Below are positions 6,369 to 12,635 of a stretch of DNA of 12,635 nucleotides, in pieces. A model generated the notes under the pieces. It searched no databases and was not told the origin of the DNA. It saw only the letters and a list, made by a program, of their open reading frames with translations. Made by a program: the position numbers and the translations under genes. How positions within the stretch are numbered: the stretch's first letter is position 1; every line of letters begins with the position of its first letter. The stretch covers positions 1 through 12,635 of the forward strand of contig CAAGAB010000102.1 of NCBI GenBank assembly GCA_900767685.1. Direction: 5' to 3'. This DNA comes from an uncultured Coprococcus sp. GTDB taxonomy: Bacteria; Bacillota_A; Clostridia; Lachnospirales; Lachnospiraceae.

Positions 6369-6686
6369 ATGGCGGTAAGAGTCAGTGCAGAGGATTTCGA
6401 TGAGAAGGTTATTCAGTCGAAGCTCCCGGTCATCGTGGAATTCTATTCGGACAGCTGCATACCATGCAAGCAGCTCTCACCTATCCTTGGCGGCATAGAA
6501 GATGACTACGAGGATAAGGTAAATGTGTACAAGGTAAATGTAAACTTCGACGCAGAGCTTGCTGAGAAGTACGCAGTCATGGCATCACCAACCATACTCT
6601 TCTTCAAGGGTGGTGAGGAGGTTTCCCGCATCCGAGGTCTTGTGAAGAGAAATGTGCTGGAGGAGGAAGTTGGCAAATTATTGTAG
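6369..6686 (+). CDS. Thioredoxin-like protein with a CIPC active site
   Basis: A 105-residue single-domain thioredoxin fold. The active-site segment is EFYSDSCIPCKQ with Cys30 and Cys33, so Ile replaces the usual Gly of CGPC and Ser replaces the usual Trp before it. The cis-proline motif is present in VMASPTILFFKGG. Such proteins reduce disulfides or persulfides in the cytoplasm. The altered motif would be expected to change redox potential or partner choice. In this operon a role in reducing TusA, Sir or another carrier is plausible but unproven. The start at 6369 is preferred: AGGAAAGGAG is at 6352-6361. An ATG at 6365 is in a different frame. The gap to the next gene is about 164 bases. 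Confidence 0.9.
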   Translation: MAVRVSAEDFDEKVIQSKLPVIVEFYSDSCIPCKQLSPILGGIEDDYEDKVNVYKVNVNFDAELAEKYAVMASPTILFFKGGEEVSRIRGLVKRNVLEEEVGKLL

Positions 6687-6850
6687 AAATTCATTGGTAA
6701 AGTGACATGATGGAGTATTTGACTGTGGTCAATTACTTCCAGTGCACATAAGAATGAAACTATATAAATAATTTTATAAAGTATATAATCACATTTTATG
6801 TCAGTCTGGCAACGCTGGACAGGCAAATGAATCGTCAGGAGGAAAGAAAA

Positions 6851-7060
6851 ATGACAGTCACAATAGCAGGAAAGAAGAAAGAGATAGCAGAGAAGACAAC
6901 AATAGCTCAGATCATCGTGTCAGAGAACGTTGAGAATCCGGACTATGTCACAGTAACAGTAAACGATGAGTTTGTTGACTCAGATGCATTTGCAACAACA
7001 GAGCTCAAGGACGGCGATACAGTAGAGTTCCTCTACTTCATGGGAGGTGGCAGCTTCTAA
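6851..7060 (+). CDS. ThiS/HcyS-like ubiquitin-fold sulfur carrier with a capped C-terminus
   Basis: A 69-residue ThiS-type beta-grasp protein: MTVTIAGKKKEIAEKTTIAQ at the start, YVTVTVNDEFVD in the middle and LKDGDTVEFLYFMGGGSF at the end. ThiS proteins are adenylated and thiocarboxylated on a C-terminal Gly-Gly. Here Ser-Phe follows the glycines, so the end is blocked and needs trimming. The Wolinella carrier HcyS has a similar extra residue (Ala) that the JAMM protease HcyD removes; a JAMM gene lies downstream here. The ATG at 6851 is chosen because AGGAGG stands at 6837-6842; an upstream start at 6827 would place that site inside the gene. The stop overlaps the next start (TAATG). GGAGGT, encoding two of the glycines at 7043-7048, doubles as the next gene's ribosome binding site. 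Confidence 0.85.
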   Translation: MTVTIAGKKKEIAEKTTIAQIIVSENVENPDYVTVTVNDEFVDSDAFATTELKDGDTVEFLYFMGGGSF

Positions 7061-7869
7061 TGGCATTCACAAATGAACAGATGGAACGTTACTCACGTCA
7101 CATCATCCTTCAGGAAGTTGGCGTGAAGGGACAGAAGAAATTGTTAAATGGCAAGGTACTGATCATCGGCGCAGGTGGACTTGGAGCACCAGCCGCTATG
7201 TACCTGGCAGCAGCCGGAGTAGGAACCATCGGTATAGTTGATGCCGATGAGGTAGATCTGTCAAATCTTCAGAGACAGATCATTCACGGAACAGCAGATG
7301 TGGGTAAGGCAAAGGTCAAATCCGCAAAGGAGACCATGAACGCTATGAACCCGGATGTAAATGTGATCACATACAGAGAGTTCGTGACATCAGAGAACAT
7401 CATGGATCTCATCAAGGACTATGATTTCATAATCGATGGAACAGACAACTTCCCTGCGAAGTTTCTTATAAATGATGCCTGTGTTATGGCTAAGAAGCCA
7501 TTTTCACATGCAGGAATAATCAGATTCAAGGGTCAGCTCATGACATATGTTCCAGATGAGGGGCCATGTTACAGATGTGTATTCAAGGATCCACCTCCAA
7601 AGGATGCGGTTCCTACATGTAAGCAGGCCGGAGTCATCGGAGCAATGGGCGGAGTCATCGGAAGCCTTCAGGCTATGGAGGCGATCAAGTATCTCATTGG
7701 AGTTGGCGATCTTCTGACAGGAAGACTCCTTACATTTGACGCACTTAAGATGGAGTTCCACACAGTAAAGCTTCCTCACAAGAAGGGCTGTGGCTGTGCT
7801 GTATGTGGACCAAATCCAACCATCACCAAGCTCATCGACTACGAGCAGGTGGAGTGTGACGGGAAGTAG
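7060..7869 (+). CDS. MoeB/ThiF/HesA-type E1-like adenylyltransferase (HcyF-like)
   Basis: The 269-residue protein has the complete E1-like domain: GAGGLG (37-42, ATP loop), Asp62, QRQ around Arg72, and DGTDNF (126-131). The zinc site is Cys170 and Cys173 (CYRC) with Cys246 and Cys249 near the end (CAVC). Cys187 in VPTCKQAGVIG lies where ThiF and MoeB carry a conserved cysteine. There is no rhodanese domain. The enzyme should activate the carrier's C-terminal glycine as acyl-adenylate with ATP, so that sulfide can form a thiocarboxylate. Its start overlaps the carrier gene's stop, which strongly links the two. MoeB (for MoaD) or ThiF (for ThiS in thiamine synthesis) would be the alternatives, but no moa or thi genes are present. 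Confidence 0.9.
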   Translation: MAFTNEQMERYSRHIILQEVGVKGQKKLLNGKVLIIGAGGLGAPAAMYLAAAGVGTIGIVDADEVDLSNLQRQIIHGTADVGKAKVKSAKETMNAMNPDVNVITYREFVTSENIMDLIKDYDFIIDGTDNFPAKFLINDACVMAKKPFSHAGIIRFKGQLMTYVPDEGPCYRCVFKDPPPKDAVPTCKQAGVIGAMGGVIGSLQAMEAIKYLIGVGDLLTGRLLTFDALKMEFHTVKLPHKKGCGCAVCGPNPTITKLIDYEQVECDGK

Positions 7870-7877
7870 AAGATCAA

Positions 7878-8102
7878 GGCAGGTATCTGTTTTTGAGGAG
7901 TGCCTGTATGGTTGTTATCATGCCGACCCTGATGACATATACCATATCAGGGGAATACGCGGTCGCCGGTACTTAGGTGGTGCCTTAAGCAGCACCTTAG
8001 TACCGCTGCAGACCAAGTTAAGCGAGAGCGACCCCAGATATGGTATTGTCAGTCGGGGGCGGGCATACAACAAACAATATATCCTCAAAAACAGATCCTG
8101 TT
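7878..8102 (+). repeat. Large foldback element, about 225 bp, between the E1-like and JAMM genes
   Basis: The outer arms CAGGTATCTGTTTTTGAGGA (7880-7899) and its complement at 8082-8100 match apart from one extra T. Complementarity continues imperfectly inward to about 7953 and 8032. Inside, GGTCGC (7961-7966) pairs with GCGACC (8028-8033). At the centre 7967-7983 pairs with 7989-8005 at 15 of 17 positions around a CTTAA loop. The whole stretch can therefore fold into one long branched hairpin. It has no gene of its own. It resembles a MITE or a structured RNA, and I see no certain target-site duplication. Confidence 0.85.
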
Positions 8103-8128
8103 ACAGTTGATAATAAGGAGGACGGAAT

Positions 8129-8542
8129 ATGTTGTACATGACAAAGTCTGATTACGAGAAGGTCCTTGCACACTGCAAGGAAGGACTGCCAAATGAGTCC
8201 TGTGGCCTGATCGGTGGTGTCAAAGAGGGAGATAAGAAGTACATCAAGAAGGTGTATCTCCTGACAAATATTGACGCCAGCAACGAGCATTTTTCTATGG
8301 ATCCAAGGGAGCAGCTTGCTGCCGTGAAGGATATGCGTGCAAATGGCTATGAACTTCTTGGCAACTTCCATTCTCATCCGGAGTCGCCATCAAGACCTTC
8401 GGAGGAGGACAAGAGACTCGCATATGATTCCAAGGTGAATTACCTGATACTCTCTCTTATGGAGATCGATGATCCGGTATTCAAAGCCTTCAACATAGAC
8501 GAGGAAAAGAATATAACGATAGAAGAACTTGTGATAGAGTAG
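8129..8542 (+). CDS. JAMM/MPN+ metalloprotease (Mec+/HcyD-like)
   Basis: The 137-residue protein has the full JAMM zinc protease motif EXnHSHX7SXXD: Glu23 in NESCG, His81 and His83 in NFHSHP, Ser91 and Asp94 in PSEED. Bacterial JAMM proteins of this short type are Mec+ of Mycobacterium (releases cysteine from the carrier CysO) and HcyD of Wolinella (removes the carrier's terminal residue and later releases homocysteine). With the carrier ending in Ser-Phe after glycines and MetY in the same operon, the HcyD-like double role is the better fit. The ATG at 8129 has AGGAGG at 8116-8121. The gene is separated from the E1-like gene by the foldback element, yet lies on the same strand and is likely on the same transcript. 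Confidence 0.88.
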   Translation: MLYMTKSDYEKVLAHCKEGLPNESCGLIGGVKEGDKKYIKKVYLLTNIDASNEHFSMDPREQLAAVKDMRANGYELLGNFHSHPESPSRPSEEDKRLAYDSKVNYLILSLMEIDDPVFKAFNIDEEKNITIEELVIE

Positions 8543-8558
8543 ATTCACCGGGGACGAA

Positions 8559-8629
8559 GGGGACAGGTACCTCCGTCCCCATTTTAGGTACTATCCGTTC
8601 CGTAGAAGGGGACAGGTACCTCCGTCCCC
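8559..8629 (+). repeat. Two copies of a 22-bp REP-like palindromic repeat
   Basis: Identical copies at 8559-8580 and 8608-8629 begin GGGGACAGGTACC and end CGTCCCC, so each can fold on its GGGGAC and GTCCCC ends. A further GGGGAC stands at 8550-8555. Such GGGGAC-rich palindromes resemble the dispersed REP-type repeats of Firmicute genomes. ATTTT after copy 1 could give weak termination after the JAMM gene. Confidence 0.8.
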
Positions 8630-8633
8630 CTAC

Positions 8634-8662
8634 TTGTCCAGGGTATGCATAAGGCGTATAAT
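8634..8662 (+). promoter_or_regulatory. Candidate SigA promoter for the tetrapyrrole genes
   Basis: TTGTCC (8634-8639) and a perfect TATAAT (8657-8662) are 17 bp apart. The -35 matches at four of six positions. It lies 36 bases upstream of the hemA start and just after the REP-like repeats, so hemA can be expressed apart from the sulfur genes. Confidence 0.6.
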
Positions 8663-8697
8663 CAGATCTGAGATTATAAATTGGAGTTACGAAAGAA

Positions 8698-9909
8698 ATG
8701 TTTTGCATAAGTATAAATCATAAGAATGCACCAGCTGATGTTAGGGAGAAGTTTGCATTTACGACAAAAGGACAGAGACAGTTCGCTGAGCACCTTAAGG
8801 CTGTGGTGGGTGGCTGTGTCGTGTTGTCGACTTGCAACAGGATGGAGATATATTTTACCTATAAAAATGAGTCGTGTGAGTATAAGAGAACAGAGGAAAT
8901 GCGTGGCAGAGAGCTTTACGGGACGAGAGATGGTCTGCTTGAACAGGTGGAAATGCTGCTGGCAAAGGACAGGGATGTATCTGTAAGTCTTGTAAGAAAA
9001 TACAGCATGAATTATGATGGATTTCAGTGCACGCTTCATTTGTGCAGAGTGACATGTGGAATGGATTCAATGGTCCTCGGAGAGGTGGAGATCATACATC
9101 AAGTGAAGATGGCATATCTTATGGCGAAGGAGCTTGGAGCCTGTGACGGCGAGCTTAACATAGCATTTCAGGGAGCACTTGCCGCGGCAAAGGTGATGGC
9201 ATCGGGGAGTGATACCACGAGGCTGCCGGTATCCGTTGGAACATTGTCGGCACGGGAAGCAGTGAGCTTTATAAGAAATGGTGGCGTCGGTCGAGTCCTT
9301 GTCGTGGGAGCCACAGGCAAGATAGGCAGTATAGTTGTCAAAGATATCGCAGATCTTGCTCCGGGCATAGAGATAATTGGCACCAGCAGGAGTCATCACA
9401 GTGCAGATGAGATATTTGGCAGGCATCAGCAGATAAGGATAGAGGATTACAGCAGAAGATATGAGCTGGCTGCCTGGGCGGATGTAGTCATCAGCGCAAC
9501 CGCCAGCCCGCACTATACGTTTGTGAGTGATGAGCTTGCAAATTCTCTAAAGTCGCAGCCGAAGAAAAGATTGTTTCTGGATCTTGCCATGCCGAAGGAT
9601 ATGGATCCGGATATAGCAGATATAGATGGATGCACACTGCAGGATATTGATTATATAAGAATGCTCTCTAGGGAGAATAATGAGAGCAAGGTGAGGACAC
9701 TCACGGAGCTGGAGCCATGGCTTCTGGCGCAGGTTGACGAGATCATGAAGAATATTGCATTTTCAAGGTTCAACAGGGAGCACGGAGATGTTATGGCGAA
9801 GCTTAAGACTATAGATGGCGCAAAGATGGTATATAAACTCAAAGGACAGCTTGAGTATGAGGCGTTTGAGAAAATGCTGGACAGTATTCTGGCTGCCGAT
9901 TTTAAATAG
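8698..9909 (+). CDS. hemA: Glutamyl-tRNA reductase
   Basis: The 403-residue protein matches HemA in length and plan. The N-terminal catalytic domain holds SINHKNAPADVREKFAF and the signature VVLSTCNRMEIYF with the nucleophile Cys46. A Rossmann-type NADPH domain follows near residue 200 (GVGRVLVVGATGKIGS), then a helical dimerisation tail. It reduces glutamyl-tRNA to glutamate-1-semialdehyde, the first committed step of tetrapyrrole synthesis by the C5 route. The product feeds the two or three enzymes encoded next. The start has GGAG at 8683-8686, 11 bases upstream, which is rather far. A gap of 27 bases separates it from the precorrin-2 dehydrogenase gene, so these form one operon. Between residues 50 and 85 the sequence is more hydrophilic and variable than I would expect. 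Confidence 0.93.
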   Translation: MFCISINHKNAPADVREKFAFTTKGQRQFAEHLKAVVGGCVVLSTCNRMEIYFTYKNESCEYKRTEEMRGRELYGTRDGLLEQVEMLLAKDRDVSVSLVRKYSMNYDGFQCTLHLCRVTCGMDSMVLGEVEIIHQVKMAYLMAKELGACDGELNIAFQGALAAAKVMASGSDTTRLPVSVGTLSAREAVSFIRNGGVGRVLVVGATGKIGSIVVKDIADLAPGIEIIGTSRSHHSADEIFGRHQQIRIEDYSRRYELAAWADVVISATASPHYTFVSDELANSLKSQPKKRLFLDLAMPKDMDPDIADIDGCTLQDIDYIRMLSRENNESKVRTLTELEPWLLAQVDEIMKNIAFSRFNREHGDVMAKLKTIDGAKMVYKLKGQLEYEAFEKMLDSILAADFK

Positions 9910-9936
9910 AGATTCAATAATAGATTAGAGGTAGCG

Positions 9937-10614
9937 ATGTCGTATTTCCCATTTATGATAGAACTGAATAATGAGAGGTGTCTGATCGCAGGAGGCGGAA
10001 CCGTGGCGTACAGAAAAGTGTGCAGTATGCTGGAATTCGGTGCGGTGGTCACAGTGGTGTCCCCAGAGTTCTGCCCGGAGCTTTTGGAGCTGGCGGAACA
10101 GGTGAATACGTCAGACAAATGTTGTGCGGCGACAAGCGATGATACAATATATGAAACCGTGCAGAGCAGATCGCAGGATGAGCATGGATTTCAAGAAAAT
10201 CAGGCAGATCGCCTTACTCTTATAAAAAGGTGTGTACAGCCCCAGGATATTGACGGTGCATTTGTCGTCATAATGGCGACGGACGATGAGAAAGTTAACC
10301 ACGAAATGGCGGAGCTCTGCAGGCAGCAGCGAATACTTGTAAATGTGGTTGATGTGAAGGCGGATTGCGGATTCTATTTTCCGGCGATCATAAAGGATAA
10401 AGAGGTCGTGATAAGCGTTTCCACCGGAGGACAGAGTCCGGTGCTTGCGGGAACAATCAAGAGAAATATAGAGAGCCATTTAGGCAGGAGTTATGGCGAC
10501 ATAGCGGAGCGGATGGGTGAGCTCCGGGAGCAGATCAAAGCACAGATAGACGGTGAGGAAGAGCGAAAGAAAGCATTTCAGCAAATGGTTAGGAGTCTGT
10601 TAGATGAGTGTTGA
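9937..10614 (+). CDS. Precorrin-2 dehydrogenase / sirohydrochlorin ferrochelatase (CysG N-terminal/Met8 type)
   Basis: A 225-residue protein of the CysG-N/Met8p family. It begins YFPFMIELNNERCLIAGGG with the NAD loop GGGTVAYRK (19-27), then VIMATDD (112-117) with the family's catalytic-type aspartates, then ILVNVVDVKADCGFYFPA and VSTGGQSPVLA. It oxidises precorrin-2 to sirohydrochlorin and inserts iron to give siroheme, the cofactor needed by the sulfite reductase encoded upstream. An insertion of roughly 35 residues, rich in Ser, Asp, Glu and Gln, lies at about 60-95 between two core strands that are normally joined by a short loop. The methyltransferase half of CysG is absent and is supplied by the separate cobA gene. 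AGAGGT is at 9927-9931. It overlaps hemC by 11 bases. Confidence 0.9.
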   Translation: MSYFPFMIELNNERCLIAGGGTVAYRKVCSMLEFGAVVTVVSPEFCPELLELAEQVNTSDKCCAATSDDTIYETVQSRSQDEHGFQENQADRLTLIKRCVQPQDIDGAFVVIMATDDEKVNHEMAELCRQQRILVNVVDVKADCGFYFPAIIKDKEVVISVSTGGQSPVLAGTIKRNIESHLGRSYGDIAERMGELREQIKAQIDGEEERKKAFQQMVRSLLDEC

Positions 10615-11767
10615 AAAAGGACAGAAAATAGACAAATTGGATAATGGTGAATGTGCGGTGGCTGATTCAGCAGGTGGCTTTCACTATGACAGTGTGTATG
10701 GTGAAAGTTGTGTCTTAAAAAATACTGTAAAGGTCGGAACCCGCGGCAGCAAGCTTGCACTTGTACAGACTGAACTTGTGATAGAAGCACTTAGGAATAG
10801 ATTTCCGCAGGTGGACTTTCAGATGGTGATCATGAGTACCCGAGGTGACAGAGACACCAGTCGGGCTCTTCTGGAATTTGGCGGTAAGGCTGTATTTGTG
10901 GAAGAATTTGAGGAAGCAATCCTAAAAGGGGATATAGACATAGCGGTGCACAGTGCCAAGGATATGCCGATGGAGGTCATGGATGGACTAATGATAGCAG
11001 GAACACTTCCGAGGGCGTGTCCACAGGATGTCCTTATATATAAGAGCGGCAGGACATTTGGCAGAAACGACAGCTTCGTGGTGGGAACCAGCAGCCTGAG
11101 AAGGCAGTACCAGATAAGAGAAATATATCCAAATGCTGTGTGCAAGAATCTGAGAGGAAATGTCGGCACCCGCATACAGAAGCTGAAGGACGGCGAATAC
11201 GATGCCATCATACTCGCGGCGGCAGGACTTGAACGGCTGGGAATCATTGAGAAAACTGACAACGTGCTGAGGTCGAAGGCATATAAGAATATTGAAAGGC
11301 TTGCAGTATCTAGGGGTGAAAATCCGGCTGAGACAGAAGCTTCAAATAAAAACGACATATTTGTTGTCGGTAATGGCAGTGCAGAATGTGTGGAAGTGCA
11401 TAAAGATAAACTTAAATTTCGATATCTCAGCACGGAGTCCATGCTCCCGGCAGCTTGCCAGGGAATCATAGCGATAGAGACACGAACATCTGGCGAAGCA
11501 TGCTACATGGTGAGAGAGATAAATGACACAGAGGCATACACACAGCTCATATGCGAGCGTGCAGTCCTGAATCGTCTGAACGCCGGCTGCCATGAGCCGA
11601 TAGGCGTGTACTCAGAGCTGGATGGCGGACGCATGAAGCTGAGCCTGATGAAAGCAGATGCGGCTTCATCGGACAAAGATAAAGATGAAGAAATCCAGAT
11701 ACACAGAAAGACGGTAGAAGGAAACACTGCAGAATGGGAACAGCTTGTAGAGAATTTAATAAAGTAG
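10604..11767 (+). CDS. hemC: Porphobilinogen deaminase (hydroxymethylbilane synthase) with N-terminal extension and internal insert
   Basis: The core is clear: VGTRGSKLALVQTELV, HSAKDMP with the catalytic Asp120, GTSSLRRQ, LRGNVGTR, LAAAGLERL, LPAACQG, and NAGCHEPIG with Cys329, which binds the dipyrromethane cofactor. The enzyme joins four porphobilinogen units into hydroxymethylbilane. At 387 residues it exceeds the usual 300-320. About 42 residues precede the first core strand, and about 50 polar residues are inserted at about 224-274, before STESMLPAACQG. AGGAG at 10591-10595 lies 8 bases before this ATG, inside the previous gene, so the long N-terminus is probably real. No other start near residue 42 has a better site. 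The insert and tail contain many Asp, Glu, Lys and Ser residues and may be disordered. Confidence 0.93.
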   Translation: MSVEKGQKIDKLDNGECAVADSAGGFHYDSVYGESCVLKNTVKVGTRGSKLALVQTELVIEALRNRFPQVDFQMVIMSTRGDRDTSRALLEFGGKAVFVEEFEEAILKGDIDIAVHSAKDMPMEVMDGLMIAGTLPRACPQDVLIYKSGRTFGRNDSFVVGTSSLRRQYQIREIYPNAVCKNLRGNVGTRIQKLKDGEYDAIILAAAGLERLGIIEKTDNVLRSKAYKNIERLAVSRGENPAETEASNKNDIFVVGNGSAECVEVHKDKLKFRYLSTESMLPAACQGIIAIETRTSGEACYMVREINDTEAYTQLICERAVLNRLNAGCHEPIGVYSELDGGRMKLSLMKADAASSDKDKDEEIQIHRKTVEGNTAEWEQLVENLIK

Positions 11768-11874
11768 AGTAAGTTGTTTTGCAACAGTATATTTAAAAGA
11801 TAAATAAAAACATAAAATGTAGATTGTTTTGAAGATAAAAGAAAAGTAAAGAAGTAAATTTTTTCGATGCGTAA

Positions 11875-11942
11875 GCCGTGTGAGTTGGATGGGTGTCTCT
11901 ACGGTGTGCGTAGCCGAGAGACACCCATCCAACTCACACGGC
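11875..11942 (+). repeat. 26-bp perfect palindrome upstream of cobA
   Basis: The 26-base arms at 11875-11900 and 11917-11942 are perfect reverse complements around a 16-base loop, in which CGG (11902-11904) and CCG (11914-11916) can pair as well. The arms start GCCGTGTGAGTTGG. The right arm ends just before GTAGGGAG, the cobA ribosome binding site. The 100 bases before it (11768-11874) are AT-rich and show no convincing promoter or terminator. Confidence 0.93.
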
Positions 11943-11958
11943 GTAGGGAGAGAATAAA

Positions 11959-12635
11959 ATGGTATATTTGATAGGCGCAGGCCCTGGTGATCCGGGACTT
12001 ATCACGGTGAAGGGCCTGGAATTCATAAAACGATGTGATACGATCATATATGACAGGCTTGGCACCTACCAGCTTCTGGAGATGGTGAAGCCGGACTGTC
12101 GCAGAATATACGTCGGCAAACAGGCGGGCAGCCACTACAAGAAGCAGCCTGAGATAAACGAGATACTTGTTGAGGAAGGCCGCAAAGGCAACATGGTGGT
12201 ACGACTCAAAGGCGGCGATCCATTTGTATTCGGAAGAGGCGGCGAGGAAGTGACCGCACTTCTCGAAGCGGGGATCCCATTTCAGGTGATACCGGGAATA
12301 ACATCCGCAGTGGCGGTTCCAGAGGTGTGCGGCATACCGGTGACCCACCGAGGAACGAGCAGAAGCTTTCACGTGATAACAGGACACAAGCGGGCAGATG
12401 GCGAGGTGAAGTTGACAGGAGAAAATGAGTCTTTAAATCACCTGAAATCTACAGAGAACTCAGAATTTACAGACAGAAACAGATCAGATGAAGATGTTTT
12501 AAATGACTATGCTTATATCAGAAATCAGGAAGGGACAAGCGTGTTCCTGATGGGGCTGAACAGACTGCCGCAGATCATGGAGAGACTTGTACAGACCGGT
12601 GCGGAGGAGAATACTCCGGTCGCGGTCATTTCCAA
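11959..12635 (+). CDS. cobA: Uroporphyrinogen-III C-methyltransferase, 5' part (gene runs off the window)
   Basis: The first 225 residues are present. They show the tetrapyrrole methylase motifs: [40 protein letters not shown] (82-97) and [23 protein letters not shown]. The enzyme transfers two methyl groups from S-adenosylmethionine to uroporphyrinogen III, making precorrin-2 for siroheme and cobalamin. An insert of about 40 polar residues follows GHKRADGEV, where the family has a much shorter loop, before GTSVFLMGL. In many Clostridia this domain is fused to uroporphyrinogen-III synthase (HemD); whether that is so here lies beyond the edge. GGGAG at 11946-11950 supports the ATG at 11959. 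The frame stays open to the last base. Confidence 0.93.
   Translation, partial: MVYLIGAGPGDPGLITVKGLEFIKRCDTIIYDRLGTYQLLEMVKPDCRRIYVGKQAGSHYKKQPEINEILVEEGRKGNMVVRLKGGDPFVFGRGGEEVTALLEAGIPFQVIPGITSAVAVPEVCGIPVTHRGTSRSFHVITGHKRADGEVKLTGENESLNHLKSTENSEFTDRNRSDEDVLNDYAYIRNQEGTSVFLMGLNRLPQIMERLVQTGAEENTPVAVIS

Noticed and set aside
1413..6786. 17-base identical segment AATTTTATAAAGTATAT at 1413-1429 and 6770-6786
   Set aside because: It is an AT-rich sequence without flanking similarity, and can easily occur by chance in such a genome.
6719..6789. Internal promoter before the sulfur carrier gene
   Set aside because: A TATAAT (6784-6789) and a TTGACT (6719-6724) exist but are far too widely spaced to work together, and neither has a good partner box at about 17 bp.
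8011..8064. Resemblance of part of the foldback to the 3' half of 5S rRNA (AAGTTAAGC, then GATATGGTA)
   Set aside because: Only short pieces match, the spacing differs, and the surrounding pairing is not the 5S fold. Probably chance, though a covariance-model search would settle it.
7790..8110. ORF running from the end of the E1-like gene through the foldback
   Set aside because: It is a shifted frame over a confirmed gene and a palindromic element, with no family resemblance or suitable binding site.

Overview
The window looks like a low-to-mid GC Firmicute of the class Clostridia, most likely Lachnospiraceae. The reasons are strong AGGAGG-type ribosome binding sites, the protein character of the MATE and tetrapyrrole enzymes, and an oxygen-sensitive, ferredoxin-type sulfite reductase. 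The genus cannot be fixed from sequence alone.

Positions 1-3553 look like a disturbed accessory stretch. They hold the 3' end of a cysD-like gene (sulfate adenylyltransferase subunit 2) that loses its normal C-terminus and runs into hairpins resembling an IS200/IS605 right end. Next come a MATE efflux pseudogene on the minus strand with an attenuator-like leader, a decayed DUF1016/YhcG-type nuclease gene with two in-frame stops, and an intact MATE transporter on the plus strand. A 75-bp tandem repeat and a strong bidirectional terminator (3584-3807) close this part.

Positions 3839-8542 are an assimilatory sulfur operon behind a consensus promoter (TTGACA, 17 bp, TATAAT). The order is metY-type O-acetylhomoserine sulfhydrylase, a compact siroheme sulfite reductase with a built-in 2[4Fe-4S] domain, TusA, a thioredoxin-like protein, a ThiS-like sulfur carrier, a MoeB/ThiF/HesA-type E1-like adenylyltransferase, and a JAMM metalloprotease. 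The carrier does not end in Gly-Gly but carries Ser-Phe after its glycines. Together with the JAMM protease this matches the protein-thiocarboxylate homocysteine pathway known from Wolinella succinogenes (HcyS, HcyF, HcyD, Sir, MetY). In that scheme sulfite becomes sulfide on Sir, sulfide is loaded onto the trimmed and adenylated carrier, MetY transfers it to O-acetylhomoserine, and the protease frees homocysteine.

Positions 8634-12635 encode the tetrapyrrole supply: hemA, a precorrin-2 dehydrogenase/ferrochelatase, hemC and the start of cobA. These lead from glutamyl-tRNA to siroheme, the cofactor of the sulfite reductase next door. The last three carry unusual hydrophilic insertions or extensions.

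The intergenic gaps contain several unrelated palindromes (6286-6351, 7878-8102, 8559-8629, 11875-11942), three of them directly upstream of a ribosome binding site. They are the least explained structures in the window.
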